Shown: positions 44,511 through 54,063, counted from the stretch's first letter. The stretch: 56,274 nucleotides of DNA from Deltaproteobacteria bacterium CSP1-8 (GCA_001443455.1 LDXO01000012.1:1-56274), one strand, 5' to 3'. A program made the numbers and translations. Notes: generated from the sequence alone by a model not told the origin.

Positions 44511-45775
44511 GCCGCGAGGAACTTGCCCCGCTGACCTTGGCCTGCGCAAAGTGCGGGACCTGCCGGACGGTGTGCACCCTCTACCCGGAACGGAAGGCGG
44601 AGATATCAGTGGCCCGGGGGAAAGTCGCCCTGGTGGACGCCGCCATCTCCGGTCTCGACGGGAACGCGGAAGCGCTGCAGGAGGCCCTCTCCGACTGCCT
44701 GCTCTGCGGAAGGTGCGAGCGGGCGTGCCCCAACCAGGTGCGGGTGGAGGAGATCATCATGAAGGGGCGGGCCGACCTCGCGGAGGAGATGGGCATCCCG
44801 GCGTGGAAGCAGGTGGTCTTCGGCAGGGTGATGCCGTCCGCCGCGGCGAAGAACGCGGCTCGCACGGCGGCGGCGTCCGCCCAGAAGCTCTTTTTGCGCA
44901 AGGTGCCCACGGGAAGCGGGCTCCATTACCGGTTTCCGGAGAAATTCGGCTGGGAAGGGCGCACGGTCCCGGCGCTGCCGGGAACGAGTTTCCTCGGTTC
45001 CCTCGCCCATGGAGAGGCGGTCCGCGGCGAGGTGATCCTTTTTGTCGGGTGCGTATTCGACCACGTCTTCCCCCAGGTGGGGCGGGCCGCCTACGAGACG
45101 CTCCGCCGGTCGGGGAAAAAGATCTCCGTGTTCCGCGACGCGGCGTGCTGCGGGCTTCCCGCCCTGGTGTCGGGAGACAAGGCGTCGGCGCTGCGGTGTG
45201 TCGAGGAGAACATCGGGAGGCTCTCCGCGGCTTCGCCCGAACGGATCGTGTTCCCGTGCGGCTCCTGCCTCCTCATGTTCCGGCGGAACGTGCTTTCCTT
45301 CCTGCCGAAGGGCCATCCCCTCTACGGGCAGGCCGTCCGCGTGGCGGACCTGTGCGAGGACTACGCGAGCTTCCTCCTCGAAACCGGGGTCGTCTCCCGT
45401 CTTCCCGACCCCCCGAAAGGAGAGAAGGCGGGGCGGATCGGGTACCACGACCCGTGCCATCTCTCCGGCACCCTCGGCAAGGGCGGGGAGGGGCGGGAGG
45501 TTCTCCGCAGGGCCGTGGGCGACTCCTTCGCCGAGATGAAGGGGGCGGATCTTTGCTGCGGGTACGGGGGGACGTTCAACATCCGCGATTACCCGACTTC
45601 CGCCCGGATCGGGCAAAACAAGGTTTCCGTCGCGGCGGAAGGGGGGACCGCCGTGATCGCCACCGCCTGCTCCGGCTGCATCCTCCAGATGCGCGACATG
45701 GCGGCGCGGACCGATCCGTCCCTGCGGGTGGTCCATCTCGCAGAGCTGGTTTTCCAAGCGATTTCCCATCGTTGA
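44507..45775 (+). CDS. (Fe-S)-binding protein, GlcF-like
   Basis: 422 residues. Two [4Fe-4S] motifs, CAKCGTCRTVC and CLLCGRCERACP, then two CCG domains (DAACCGLPALV with FPCGSCLLMF; DLCCGYGGTFN with TACSGCILQM). This is the electron-transfer subunit for the preceding flavoprotein; no membrane helix is present. The GTG start at 44507 overlaps the preceding stop. Confidence 0.9.
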   Translation: MSREELAPLTLACAKCGTCRTVCTLYPERKAEISVARGKVALVDAAISGLDGNAEALQEALSDCLLCGRCERACPNQVRVEEIIMKGRADLAEEMGIPAWKQVVFGRVMPSAAAKNAARTAAASAQKLFLRKVPTGSGLHYRFPEKFGWEGRTVPALPGTSFLGSLAHGEAVRGEVILFVGCVFDHVFPQVGRAAYETLRRSGKKISVFRDAACCGLPALVSGDKASALRCVEENIGRLSAASPERIVFPCGSCLLMFRRNVLSFLPKGHPLYGQAVRVADLCEDYASFLLETGVVSRLPDPPKGEKAGRIGYHDPCHLSGTLGKGGEGREVLRRAVGDSFAEMKGADLCCGYGGTFNIRDYPTSARIGQNKVSVAAEGGTAVIATACSGCILQMRDMAARTDPSLRVVHLAELVFQAISHR

Positions 45776-45801
45776 CATATCTCGCGGCGGGATGGTATGT
45801 A
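45772..45801 (+). promoter_or_regulatory. Putative promoter of the carboxylase/mutase operon
   Basis: TTGACA (45772-45777) and TATGTA (45796-45801), spacing 18, about 43 bases before the ATG at 45844. The TGA inside the TTGACA is the stop codon of the preceding gene. Confidence 0.4.
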
Positions 45802-45843
45802 ACTCCATTACCGCTTCGCACCTTGCCTTAGGAGGGGAAAGGC

Positions 45844-47388
45844 ATGTCTCTTCAGGAGATGTTCGACGAACTGCGCAAAAAGAATGCCCTGGCGCTCGAG
45901 GGGGGCGGGAAGAAACGGATCGAGACGCAGCACGCGCAGGGGAAACTCACGGCCCGGGAGCGGATCCAGCTTCTCCTCGACCCGAATTCGTTCGTGGAGC
46001 TCGACCGGTTCGTCCAGCACCGGTGCGCGGATTTCGAGATGGAGAAGTATCTGGGGGACGGCGTCGTCACCGGGTACGGCAAGGTAAACGGCCGTCTCGT
46101 CTATCTGTTCGCGCAGGATTTCACCATCTTCGGCGGGTCCCTCTCCGAGACGTACGCCGAGAAGATCTGCAAGATCATGGACCACGCGGCGCGCAACGGG
46201 GCGCCGGTCATCGGGCTCAACGATTCCGGCGGGGCAAGGATCCAGGAGGGGGTCCATAGCCTGGCCGGTTACGCCTACATCTTCCTGCGCAATACCCTTT
46301 ACTCCGGCGTCGTTCCCCAGATCTCCGCCATCATGGGGCCGTGTGCGGGGGGAGCGGTGTATTCGCCGGCGATCACCGACTTCATCCTGATGGTGAAGAA
46401 CACTTCCTACATGTTCGTGACCGGCCCCGACGTCATCAGGACCGTGACCCACGAGGAGGTGACCAAGGAGGATTTGGGGGGAGCGATGTCGCACAACGAG
46501 CGCAGCGGCGTGGCGCACTTTGCCGCCGAGGACGAGAAGGAGTGCCTGTTCATGATCCGCGAGCTCCTCTCCTTCCTCCCCCAGAACAACATGGAGGATC
46601 CTCCGCTCGTCACTCCCAAGGACTCCCCCGACCGGATGGACGAGAGTCTCAACCAGATCGTCCCCGACATCCCTACGAAGCCGTACGACATCCGGGATGT
46701 CATCAAGAAAGTGGTGGACGACGGCTACTTCTTCGAGGTCCAGGAGCATTACGCCAGGAACATCGTCATCGGGTTCGCGAGGATGAACGGCCGGACCGTC
46801 GGGATCACCGCCAACCAGCCCGCGGTCCTCGCCGGGTGCCTCGACATCAATTCGTCGATCAAGGGGGCGCGCTTCGTCCGGTTCTGCGACGCATTCAACA
46901 TCCCGCTTCTGACCTTCGTCGACGTCCCCGGTTTTCTGCCGGGGACCGGCCAGGAGTACGGAGGGATCATCAAGCACGGGGCGAAGCTCCTGTATGCCTT
47001 CGCCGAGTCGACCGTTCCGAAGGTGACCGTCATCACCCGCAAGGCGTACGGCGGCGCGTACGACGTCATGGCGTCCAAGCACATCCGGGGGGACGTGAAC
47101 TTCGCCTACCCGACCGCCGAGATCGCCGTGATGGGCCCGGACGGGGCGGTCAACATCATCTTCCGGAAGGAACTCGTCAAGTCCGACAACCCGGAGAAGA
47201 CCAAGGCGGAGCTCGTCGCCGACTACCGCGCCCGGTTCGCCTCGCCCTACAAGGCCGCCGAACTCGGGTTCATCGACGAGGTCATCATGCCGGAGGAGAC
47301 GCGCCCCAAGGTCATCCGGGCCTTCGAAATGCTTTCGAACAAGCGTGAATCCAACCCGCCGCGCAAGCACGGCAACATTCCCCTGTAA
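45844..47388 (+). CDS. Acyl-CoA (propionyl-CoA) carboxylase carboxyltransferase subunit
   Basis: 514 residues with the paired crotonase-like halves of the PccB/MmdA family. The N half has [19 protein letters not shown] and [13 protein letters not shown]. The C half has [19 protein letters not shown] and [11 protein letters not shown]. It transfers the carboxyl from biotin to acyl-CoA. With the biotin carboxylase, carrier protein and methylmalonyl-CoA mutase downstream, propionyl-CoA is the likely substrate, though a decarboxylase running in reverse cannot be ruled out. AGGAGGGGAAAGG precedes ATG 45844. Confidence 0.92.
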   Translation: MSLQEMFDELRKKNALALEGGGKKRIETQHAQGKLTARERIQLLLDPNSFVELDRFVQHRCADFEMEKYLGDGVVTGYGKVNGRLVYLFAQDFTIFGGSLSETYAEKICKIMDHAARNGAPVIGLNDSGGARIQEGVHSLAGYAYIFLRNTLYSGVVPQISAIMGPCAGGAVYSPAITDFILMVKNTSYMFVTGPDVIRTVTHEEVTKEDLGGAMSHNERSGVAHFAAEDEKECLFMIRELLSFLPQNNMEDPPLVTPKDSPDRMDESLNQIVPDIPTKPYDIRDVIKKVVDDGYFFEVQEHYARNIVIGFARMNGRTVGITANQPAVLAGCLDINSSIKGARFVRFCDAFNIPLLTFVDVPGFLPGTGQEYGGIIKHGAKLLYAFAESTVPKVTVITRKAYGGAYDVMASKHIRGDVNFAYPTAEIAVMGPDGAVNIIFRKELVKSDNPEKTKAELVADYRARFASPYKAAELGFIDEVIMPEETRPKVIRAFEMLSNKRESNPPRKHGNIPL

Positions 47389-47400
47389 AGGAGGCTGCCC

Positions 47401-48912
47401 TTGTTTCGGAAAATCCTGATCGCCAACCGGGGAGAGATCGCCGTCCGCGTGGAGCGGGCCTGCCGGGAGATGGGGATCCGGACGGTGGCGGTGTATTCCG
47501 AGGTCGACCGCCACGCGCTGCATGTCCGGTGCGCGGACGAGGCGCACCTGATCGGACCGCCCCCCGCCACCGAGTCGTACCTGGTCATCGACAAGATCAT
47601 CGGCGTTGCGAAGCAGAGCGGCGCGGAAGCGATCCATCCCGGGTACGGATTCCTGGCGGAAAACCCGTTGTTTGCCGAACGGTGCGAGAAGGAAGGCATC
47701 AAGCTGATCGGCCCTTCCGCCCACTCGATGCGCACGATGGGATCGAAGACGCTCGCCCGGAAAACGGTGCAGGCGGCAGGCGTACCGGTCGTCCCGGGGA
47801 CGGTCGAACCGATTGCGACCGAGGAGGAAGTCCTTCGCATCTCGAAAAAGATCGGTTTTCCGGTGATGCTCAAGGCCACCGCGGGCGGCGGCGGGAAGGG
47901 GCTGCGCCTGGTGAAAACCGAGGGGGACCTGCACTCCTCGCTGCGCATGGCGAAGTCGGAGGCGAAGTCCGCCTTCAGCGACGATTCGGTCTACATCGAG
48001 AAGTACATCGAGAACCCCCGGCACGTGGAAATCCAGATCCTGGGAGACCGGCACGGGAATTACGTCCACCTGTGCGAGCGGGAGTGCTCCATCCAGCGGC
48101 GGCACCAGAAGGTGATCGAGGAATCTCCCTCGGTGATCATCACCCCCGGGATCCGGGCGGCCATGGGGAAGGTGGCGATCGAGGCGGCCCGTGCCGCCAG
48201 GTACGAGGGGGCCGGTACATGCGAATTCCTGGTGGACCAGGACCGCAACTTTTTCTTCCTCGAGATGAACACGAGGCTCCAGGTCGAGCACCCGGTCACC
48301 GAGATGGTGACCGGCGTCGACATCGTCAAGGAGCAGATCCGGATCGCTGCGGGGGAGAGGCTCTCCCTCCGGCAGGAGGAGGTCAAGCAGACCGGCCACG
48401 CGATCGAGTGCCGCGTCTACGCGGAGGACCCCGACAATAACTTCATGCCGTGCCCCGGGCTCATCACTTCCCTTCGGACGCCGGGCGGCCCCGGCGTGCG
48501 GGACGACTCGGGAGTCTTCGAGGGGTTCGAAATCCCCATCTACTACGACCCGATCATCTCCAAGCTGGTCGTCTGGGGGAAGGACCGCGAGGAAGCCGTC
48601 GCCCGGATGAAACGGGCGCTCAACGAATACGTTGTCACAGGCGTCAAGACGACGATCCCGTTCCACATCCGCGTGATGAACAACCGGCACTTCCTCGAGG
48701 GGAACTTCGATACCAACTTTATCGACAGGGTGTTTTTCCCGGAGGAGAGGGAGCGGGAGCTCCCCCACTTCGAGGTTGCCGTGATCGCCGCTGCGGTCCA
48801 GCTGTACCTCGGCGAAAGGAAGCGGGCGATCGCGGCGCGGCCCGTTGGGACGGGGGAACCGGTATCGATGTGGAAATATTCCGGCCGCCCCGGAATGCCG
48901 AAAATCCTGTAG
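47401..48912 (+). CDS. Biotin carboxylase subunit of acyl-CoA carboxylase
   Basis: 503 residues. ATP-grasp biotin carboxylase: FRKILIANRGEIAVRV, AIHPGYGFLAENP, the glycine-rich ATP loop KATAGGGGKGLR, ERECSIQRRHQKVIEE, EMNTRLQVEHPVTEMVTG. It carboxylates biotin on the carrier protein encoded next. There is no fused biotinyl domain. TTG 47401 with AAAGGAGG upstream. Confidence 0.94.
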   Translation: MFRKILIANRGEIAVRVERACREMGIRTVAVYSEVDRHALHVRCADEAHLIGPPPATESYLVIDKIIGVAKQSGAEAIHPGYGFLAENPLFAERCEKEGIKLIGPSAHSMRTMGSKTLARKTVQAAGVPVVPGTVEPIATEEEVLRISKKIGFPVMLKATAGGGGKGLRLVKTEGDLHSSLRMAKSEAKSAFSDDSVYIEKYIENPRHVEIQILGDRHGNYVHLCERECSIQRRHQKVIEESPSVIITPGIRAAMGKVAIEAARAARYEGAGTCEFLVDQDRNFFFLEMNTRLQVEHPVTEMVTGVDIVKEQIRIAAGERLSLRQEEVKQTGHAIECRVYAEDPDNNFMPCPGLITSLRTPGGPGVRDDSGVFEGFEIPIYYDPIISKLVVWGKDREEAVARMKRALNEYVVTGVKTTIPFHIRVMNNRHFLEGNFDTNFIDRVFFPEERERELPHFEVAVIAAAVQLYLGERKRAIAARPVGTGEPVSMWKYSGRPGMPKIL

Positions 48913-48921
48913 GAGCGGGCC

Positions 48922-49422
48922 ATGAACTACATTGCCACGATCGGGGAGAGGGAGATCAAGGTCACGGTGGAGGAGGTCGGGGTCGCCCGGTACGTGGTGA
49001 CGGGCGACGGAAAGGGGCACCTGGTCGACGCCCACCAGGTCCAGGACAGCGTCTGGTCCATCCTGTACGGCACAAACTCCTTCGAGGTGGACGTGCAGCG
49101 CAGGGGCGACGAGTACGAGGTGCTGATCGACGGCGACTGCTACAAGTTCACGCTGATGAACGAGCAGCTCAAGGCGCTGAGTCGCGCGGGCGGCAAGGCC
49201 GCGGCAGGAAAGGCGCTGGTCACCTCGCCGATGCCCGGGAAGGTGGTGAAGCTTCTCGTCGCCGAGGGGGAAGAGGTGAAGAGCGACCAGGGAGTGATCG
49301 TCGTCGAGGCGATGAAGATGGAGAACGAGCTGAAGGCCGCTGTGGCCGGGAAGGTCAAGGAGATCTTCGTGAAGGAAGGCGAGGTCGTCGAGTCGGGGGC
49401 GAAACTGCTCCTGGTGGAATAG
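48922..49422 (+). CDS. Biotin carboxyl carrier protein
   Basis: 166 residues. The C-terminal biotinyl domain (about 95-166) has the biotinylation motif EAMKMEN with Lys132, preceded by SPMPGKVVKLLV. The N-terminal ~90 residues resemble the linking (BT-like) domain of propionyl-CoA carboxylase alpha subunits. It follows the biotin carboxylase gene by 9 bases and completes a three-gene carboxylase. Confidence 0.94.
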   Translation: MNYIATIGEREIKVTVEEVGVARYVVTGDGKGHLVDAHQVQDSVWSILYGTNSFEVDVQRRGDEYEVLIDGDCYKFTLMNEQLKALSRAGGKAAAGKALVTSPMPGKVVKLLVAEGEEVKSDQGVIVVEAMKMENELKAAVAGKVKEIFVKEGEVVESGAKLLLVE

Positions 49423-49434
49423 GGGGGGGACGGG

Positions 49435-51126
49435 ATGCCGGCACGGAAGGAAAAGGCGGCGAAGATGTCCCGTATCGGGGCGGCGCGGGAGCGGTGGGAG
49501 AGGGAGGTGCTTTCCCCGGTGATCGCGAAGTCGCCCGAGCGGCGGAAGCGATTCGAGAGCACCTCCGGGGAAGCAATTGAACGACTGTACACGCCGCAGG
49601 ACCCGGAACCGTTCGATTACCTGGAGGACGCGGGGTTCCCGGGGGAGTATCCCTTCACCCGGGGCGTGCAGCCGACGATGTACCGGGGACGCTTCTGGAC
49701 GATGCGGCAATACGCGGGCTTCGGCGATGCCCGGGAATCGAACCGGCGGTACCGCTACCTGCTCGACCAGGGGCAGACGGGGCTGTCGGTGGCGTTCGAC
49801 CTTCCCACCCAGATGGGGTACGACTCGGATAACCCGGTCGCGTCGGGCGAGGTGGGGAAAGTCGGCGTCGCGATCGACTCGATCGAGGATATGGAGGTCC
49901 TCTTCGACAAGATCCCCCTCGGGAAAGTGTCTACCTCGATGACGATCAATTCCACGGCGGCGATCCTGCTGGCGATGTACATCGCGGTGGGGGAGAGCCA
50001 GGGGGTTCCGCCGCCGGCCCTGAACGGCACCATCCAGAACGACATCCTCAAGGAATACATCGCGAGGGGGACCTACATCTACCCGCCTGCGCCTTCCATG
50101 CGGATCATCACCGACATCTTCGCCTTCTGCAAGGACCGGGTGCCGAAGTGGAACACGATCAGCATCTCGGGGTACCACATCCGCGAGGCGGGCTCCACGG
50201 CGGCCCAGGAGATCGCGTTCACGCTGGCCAACGGGATCGCCTACGTGCAGGCGGCGATCGACGCGGGGATGTCGGTGGACTCGTTCGCTTCGCGCCTCGC
50301 GTTCTTCTTCAACGCCCACAACACCTTCCTCGAAGAGGTGGCCAAGTTCCGGGCGGCCAGGCGCCTGTGGGCCAGGATCATGAGAGACCGGTTCCGGGCG
50401 AAGGACCCCAGGTCCTGGATGCTTCGGTTCCACACCCAGACCGCCGGGTCGTCGCTCACGGCCCAGCAGCCCGACAACAACGTCGTCCGCGTGACCGTCC
50501 AGGCGCTCGCGGCCGTGCTCGGCGGGACGCAGTCCCTGCACACCAACTCCCGGGACGAGGCGCTCTCGCTCCCCACCGAGGACTCGGTGCGCATCGCCCT
50601 CCGGACGCAGCAGATTCTCGCCCACGAGAGCGGCGTGGGGGACACGGTCGACCCGCTCGGGGGATCCTACTGCGTGGAGGCGATGACCTCCGCGCTCGAA
50701 CGGCAGGCGGAGGAGTACATCGGGAAGATCGACCGGATGGGGGGCATGGTCAACGCGATCGACCGCGGCTTCGTCCAGAAGGAGATCCAGGACGCCGCCT
50801 TCCGCTACCAGCAGGAGATCGAGCGGAAGAACCGGATCATCGTCGGGATGAACGAGTTCACCGTCCGGGAGCCCAGGCCGGAGAACCTGCTCACGGTCGA
50901 CCCGAAGATCGAAAAAGCCCAACGGCAGCGACTCGCGAACCTCCGGAAAAAACGGGACAACCGCGCGGTCCGGGACCGGCTGTCCGAGCTGGAGAAGGCC
51001 TGCCGGGGAAAGAGCAACCTCATGCCTCCGATCGTGGCGGCCGTTACGGCCTGCGCCACGCTCGGGGAGATCTCCGACGTGATGCGGGGGGTCTTCGGCA
51101 CTTATCGGGGGAAGATCACGATTTGA
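49435..51126 (+). CDS. Methylmalonyl-CoA mutase, catalytic (large) subunit
   Basis: 563 residues covering the TIM-barrel catalytic domain only. [10 protein letters not shown]-like [76 protein letters not shown] and [16 protein letters not shown]. The ~130-residue B12-binding domain of single-chain mutases is missing, so a separate small subunit must exist; it is not in this window, nor is the epimerase. It isomerises (R)-methylmalonyl-CoA and succinyl-CoA, joining propionyl-CoA carboxylation to the TCA cycle. Confidence 0.93.
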   Translation: MPARKEKAAKMSRIGAARERWEREVLSPVIAKSPERRKRFESTSGEAIERLYTPQDPEPFDYLEDAGFPGEYPFTRGVQPTMYRGRFWTMRQYAGFGDARESNRRYRYLLDQGQTGLSVAFDLPTQMGYDSDNPVASGEVGKVGVAIDSIEDMEVLFDKIPLGKVSTSMTINSTAAILLAMYIAVGESQGVPPPALNGTIQNDILKEYIARGTYIYPPAPSMRIITDIFAFCKDRVPKWNTISISGYHIREAGSTAAQEIAFTLANGIAYVQAAIDAGMSVDSFASRLAFFFNAHNTFLEEVAKFRAARRLWARIMRDRFRAKDPRSWMLRFHTQTAGSSLTAQQPDNNVVRVTVQALAAVLGGTQSLHTNSRDEALSLPTEDSVRIALRTQQILAHESGVGDTVDPLGGSYCVEAMTSALERQAEEYIGKIDRMGGMVNAIDRGFVQKEIQDAAFRYQQEIERKNRIIVGMNEFTVREPRPENLLTVDPKIEKAQRQRLANLRKKRDNRAVRDRLSELEKACRGKSNLMPPIVAAVTACATLGEISDVMRGVFGTYRGKITI

Positions 51127-51262
51127 TCCTCTATACGGCCACCTATCCGGCTCCGCTCTTCATGGGCCTTTCCCAGCAGGCTCCCGATGCCAGGGGCTCG
51201 CGGAGGGCTTCCTCTCCGCTACGCTCGCGATCTGCGCCCGCTCGCTGCCGGTTCCGCTCGCC

Positions 51263-51309
51263 GGGGACATTCCTGATTCATCTCCGGGATGCGGGAGAGG
51301 AGTGTCCCC
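51263..51309. repeat. REP-like inverted repeat in a 309-base gap
   Basis: GGGGACATTCCT (51263-51274) pairs with AGGAGTGTCCCC (51298-51309) over 12 positions with one G-U, around a 23-base loop that can itself pair. It lies in the only gap longer than 300 bases (51127-51435). The rest of the gap is coding-like in base content but has no supportable gene. The GGGGACATTCC ends resemble dispersed palindromes (REP/RAYT-type) of deltaproteobacteria from memory. Multicopy status must be tested. Confidence 0.45.
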
Positions 51310-51435
51310 GCCCATTCGCTCCACAGGCCGCTCCGAGGAACCCCCCGCTGCGCCTGCTGGCACCGGGAGGAAACAAGTCCGCGTTTGCTCCTGGCGGGAA
51401 AAGACGCAGTCAACATTTAGTGCAAGGAGGGGAAG

Positions 51436-52017
51436 ATGGCCGGGATCCAGTGGGAGACAGACTTCGGAGCGGCGTTGGAAAAGGCGAAACAGACCGGCAA
51501 GCCGGTTTTCCAGGACTTCTGGTTCGACGACTGAATCGGCTGCGCCCGAATGAATACGGGTCCGTATTCCGACGAGAAGGTGCAGCGGTTCCTACAGGAG
51601 CGTTTCATTCCCGTGCGAAGCCGGTGTTTCTGGGACAATCCCACCCCCCTGATGCAGAAGTACGGGATCAAGTGGACCCCGACTTTCCTCGTCCATGACC
51701 CGGGGGGGAACGAACATCACCGGTTCGTGGGCTACGTCCCCTCGGACGATCTCTTTGCGCAGCTAGGCCTGGGGATCGGGAAGATCTTCTACGACACGGA
51801 CCGGATGGACGAGGCGATCCGCCAGTTTCAGACGGTGATCGATCGGCACCCGGACGCGGGGGCGTCCCCCGAGGCGGTCTTCCTGAAGGGGGTGGCCGAG
51901 TACAAGCACACCCATGACGCCAAGGCGCTGCGGCGCGCCTACGATACGCTGAAGGCGAAATATCCGCAAACGGAATGGGCCAGAAGGGCGGATCCGTATT
52001 CCGCGATCCCGCTCTGA
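51436..52017 (+). CDS. Selenocysteine-containing thioredoxin-like protein (UIGC motif) with TPR tail
   Basis: A reading frame of 193 residues if the TGA at 51532-51534 is read as selenocysteine (residue 33). ATG 51436 has a near-perfect AAGGAGGGG site. Residues 1-32 form the thioredoxin beta-alpha-beta lead-in (ALEKAKQTGKPVFQDFWFDD), then U33-I-G-C36, exactly a CxxC active site with the first Cys replaced. The cis-Pro region WTPTFLV follows, then a helical/TPR-like tail (about 115-190, MDEAIRQFQTVIDRHP). The frame is open on both sides of the TGA with no other defect. A SECIS-like hairpin follows, and selA is in the window. Likely a thiol-disulfide or peroxide redox protein; no signal peptide is seen, so cytoplasmic. 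A conventional caller would start at ATG 51550 and lose the active site. Confidence 0.85.
51532..51572 (+). promoter_or_regulatory. Sec UGA codon and bacterial SECIS-like hairpin
   Basis: TGA at 51532-51534. The stem GAATACG (51552-51558) and CGTATTC (51563-51569) gives 7 perfect pairs closed by the loop GGTC (51559-51562), 24 bases from the TGA to the loop. Bacterial SECIS elements have this geometry and a G-U in the apical loop, as in E. coli fdhF (AGGUCU). Short lower pairing TCG/CGA (51536-51538 with 51570-51572) may extend it. Confidence 0.75.
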
Positions 52018-52026
52018 ACCGATAGA

Positions 52027-52062
52027 CGGGGCGGCCGCTCCACCTCTGGGACGGCTGCCCCG
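52027..52062 (+). terminator. Putative terminator after the selenoprotein gene
   Basis: CGGGGCGGCCG (52027-52037) pairs with CGGCTGCCCCG (52052-52062), 11 bp with one G-U, loop 14 bases. A pyrimidine-rich but not pure T tail (CCTCCTTCCCTTCG) follows. It separates the selenoprotein gene from pgaB. Confidence 0.45.
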
Positions 52063-52119
52063 CCTCCTTCCCTTCGCTTCACCTTCCGTCCCCCGATGGA
52101 TTTCTGGTACATTGAGTCG

Positions 52120-54063
52120 ATGGTGAATTGGCGGCACGTCATGCGATCGCTCCTCCCCCTGATCGCCGCCCTCCTGGCAGCAGCGTGCTCGACTCCTCAC
52201 GTGGCGGAACCGGGGCAGGACCTTCGCTCCCGTGCCCCGCAGCGGGTCCCCCCGCAATCTTCCGCGCCGCTGATCGCGGTCTTTTGCTATCACGACATCT
52301 CGGACAGGCCGGACGCCCCCTCCATCACAATCTCTCCCGCTCTCCTGCAGGCGCAGATCCAGGGCTTGAAGCGGGATGGGTGGACCTTCCTCTCCCTCTC
52401 GGAACTGCTTTCCTACAAGGAACGCCCGGCGGATCTTCCCCCCCGGGTGGCGGTGCTTTCGTTCGATGACGCGTACCGGAGCTTTTCCGAGCAGGTGCTA
52501 CCCCTCCTGCGGAAGGAGAACGTGAGGGCGACGCTGTCGATCGTCACCTCGTTCCTCGACGATCCGCCAAAGGATCTGGCTCCGCTGATGTCGTGGGAGC
52601 AGGTCCGGGAAGCGGACCGAAGCGGCCTGGTGGAGATAGCGTCCCACAGCCACAGCCTTCACCGGTACGTGACGTCAAACCCCTACCGGGACACCGATCC
52701 ATCCGTCACCACGCGGCGGTACATCCTCGAGGAGGCAAGGTACGAGGACCGGGAGGAGTACCGGGCGCGCATACGGGAGGACCTTAGGGAGTCGCGTCGC
52801 ATCCTCCGGGAGAAGCTGGGGCACGACGTGACGGTGCTCGCCTGGCCGTATGGCGGTCACAACGCGGTGGCCCGCGACATCGCCTCCGGGGAGGGGTTTG
52901 TCTTGACCCTGGGGCTGGGGGGGACCTCCGCCCGGCCGGAAGATATGCGGGCGGGTTATCTTCCGAGGGTGATGGTGTACCGGGGCAGCAGGATCGAGGG
53001 GAAGGGGCTGGGGTGGCTTTCCCCGCCTCGCCTTCCCGTGCGGGCCGCGCAGGTGGACCTCGACGCCGTGTACGATCCCGACCCCGCGGTCTTCGTAAAA
53101 AGAGTGACCGAGGTGGTGGAGAAGGTGGGCCGCATGGGGGCCACGCACGTCTTCCTGCAGGCATTTCCCGATCCCGACGGGTCCGGTTTCTTCCGGGCGG
53201 CCTGGTTCCAGAACCACCAGGTACCCGTGCGCGCGGACATCTGGTCGATGGTCGCCCACAAGTTCCGCCAGGCGGGGGTGCGCGTATGGATCCGGGCCCC
53301 TTCCATGAACCTCACCTGGATATGGGAACAGCACCCCGAATGGCGGATCCCCTTCCGGAAGAGAAAAGGGGGGAAAGAGGTCACCCCGTGGTATTTCCGT
53401 CTCTCCCCGGACCTGGAAGGCACGCGAAAGGCCGCGATCGACCTCTTTACGGACATCGCCGTCTATCTCCCCATCCAGGGGGTGCTCTTCGACGACGATG
53501 CCTACATGCTGGAGGGGGAGAAGCTGGGGGGGAGCAAGGCCTCCACTCCCCAGGCGAAGTCCGCCGCGATGCGGGACCTGATCGAGGGGATCAAGGAGGC
53601 GGTGCTTGACTGGCGTCCGGAGTGCCGGTTCGGCCGGAACATCTACGCTCCCGCCGTGGAAAAGGAGGGAGTCCACCCGGGTTATTCCCAGGATTTCGGC
53701 CAGTTTCTCAAGGATTATGACCTGACGGTGGTCATGGCGTACGCGCGGATGGAGGGGCACGAAAAAGATGCGGAAGCGTGGGCGGAGTCCCTGGCGCGCC
53801 GGGCCAGCCGGAAGTGGGTCCCGCAAAAAGGCAGGGAGCTGGATGCCCCCCCCGTCATGCTCAAGTTCCAGGCCTACGACTGGTCGAAAGAAGAGTGGGT
53901 CCCCGGGGAGGAACTCGCGGCGATGGTAAGGGGGGCAAGGCGCGCGATGGCCGTGGACCTGGGGGTCTATCCCGTCCTTCCGGAAAAGGGGAATATCCCG
54001 GTGGGGCTATTGGGCGAGCCCGTCCCTGCCTTTGGCTCAGAAGGGTATCCGGATGCGAAATAG
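52120..54063 (+). CDS. pgaB: Poly-beta-1,6-N-acetylglucosamine N-deacetylase (PgaB-like lipoprotein)
   Basis: 647 residues. A signal peptide with lipobox LAAAC places it on the outer membrane's inner face. The N-terminal CE4 deacetylase (about 50-290) has VFCYHDIS, the DD motif in LSFDDAYRSF, SHSHSLHRY metal histidines and AWPYGGHN. The C-terminal (about 300-640) is the GH153-like glucan-binding/hydrolase domain (VFLQAFPDPDG, GVLFDDDAYM, VMAYARMEG). It partly deacetylates PNAG during export. The start could also be ATG 52141 or 52096; 52120 has TTGAG upstream. It faces pgaA: the 3' ends overlap by 27 bases. Confidence 0.9.
   Translation: MVNWRHVMRSLLPLIAALLAAACSTPHVAEPGQDLRSRAPQRVPPQSSAPLIAVFCYHDISDRPDAPSITISPALLQAQIQGLKRDGWTFLSLSELLSYKERPADLPPRVAVLSFDDAYRSFSEQVLPLLRKENVRATLSIVTSFLDDPPKDLAPLMSWEQVREADRSGLVEIASHSHSLHRYVTSNPYRDTDPSVTTRRYILEEARYEDREEYRARIREDLRESRRILREKLGHDVTVLAWPYGGHNAVARDIASGEGFVLTLGLGGTSARPEDMRAGYLPRVMVYRGSRIEGKGLGWLSPPRLPVRAAQVDLDAVYDPDPAVFVKRVTEVVEKVGRMGATHVFLQAFPDPDGSGFFRAAWFQNHQVPVRADIWSMVAHKFRQAGVRVWIRAPSMNLTWIWEQHPEWRIPFRKRKGGKEVTPWYFRLSPDLEGTRKAAIDLFTDIAVYLPIQGVLFDDDAYMLEGEKLGGSKASTPQAKSAAMRDLIEGIKEAVLDWRPECRFGRNIYAPAVEKEGVHPGYSQDFGQFLKDYDLTVVMAYARMEGHEKDAEAWAESLARRASRKWVPQKGRELDAPPVMLKFQAYDWSKEEWVPGEELAAMVRGARRAMAVDLGVYPVLPEKGNIPVGLLGEPVPAFGSEGYPDAK

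Noticed and set aside
45808-50922. A 1704-codon open frame on the minus strand opposite the carboxylase/mutase genes
   Set aside because: Its translation is Arg/Asp/His/Val-rich with no domain, and it is the mirror of five clear plus-strand genes. Long antisense frames are expected at this GC content.
51160-51363. Short minus-strand open frames in the gap before the selenoprotein gene
   Set aside because: No ribosome sites or recognisable domains; the region is better explained by a palindromic repeat.
51436-51534. Treating the thioredoxin-like gene as a pseudogene stopped by TGA
   Set aside because: The stop is exactly at the Cys position of CxxC, no other lesion exists, a SECIS-like hairpin follows and selA is encoded in the window.
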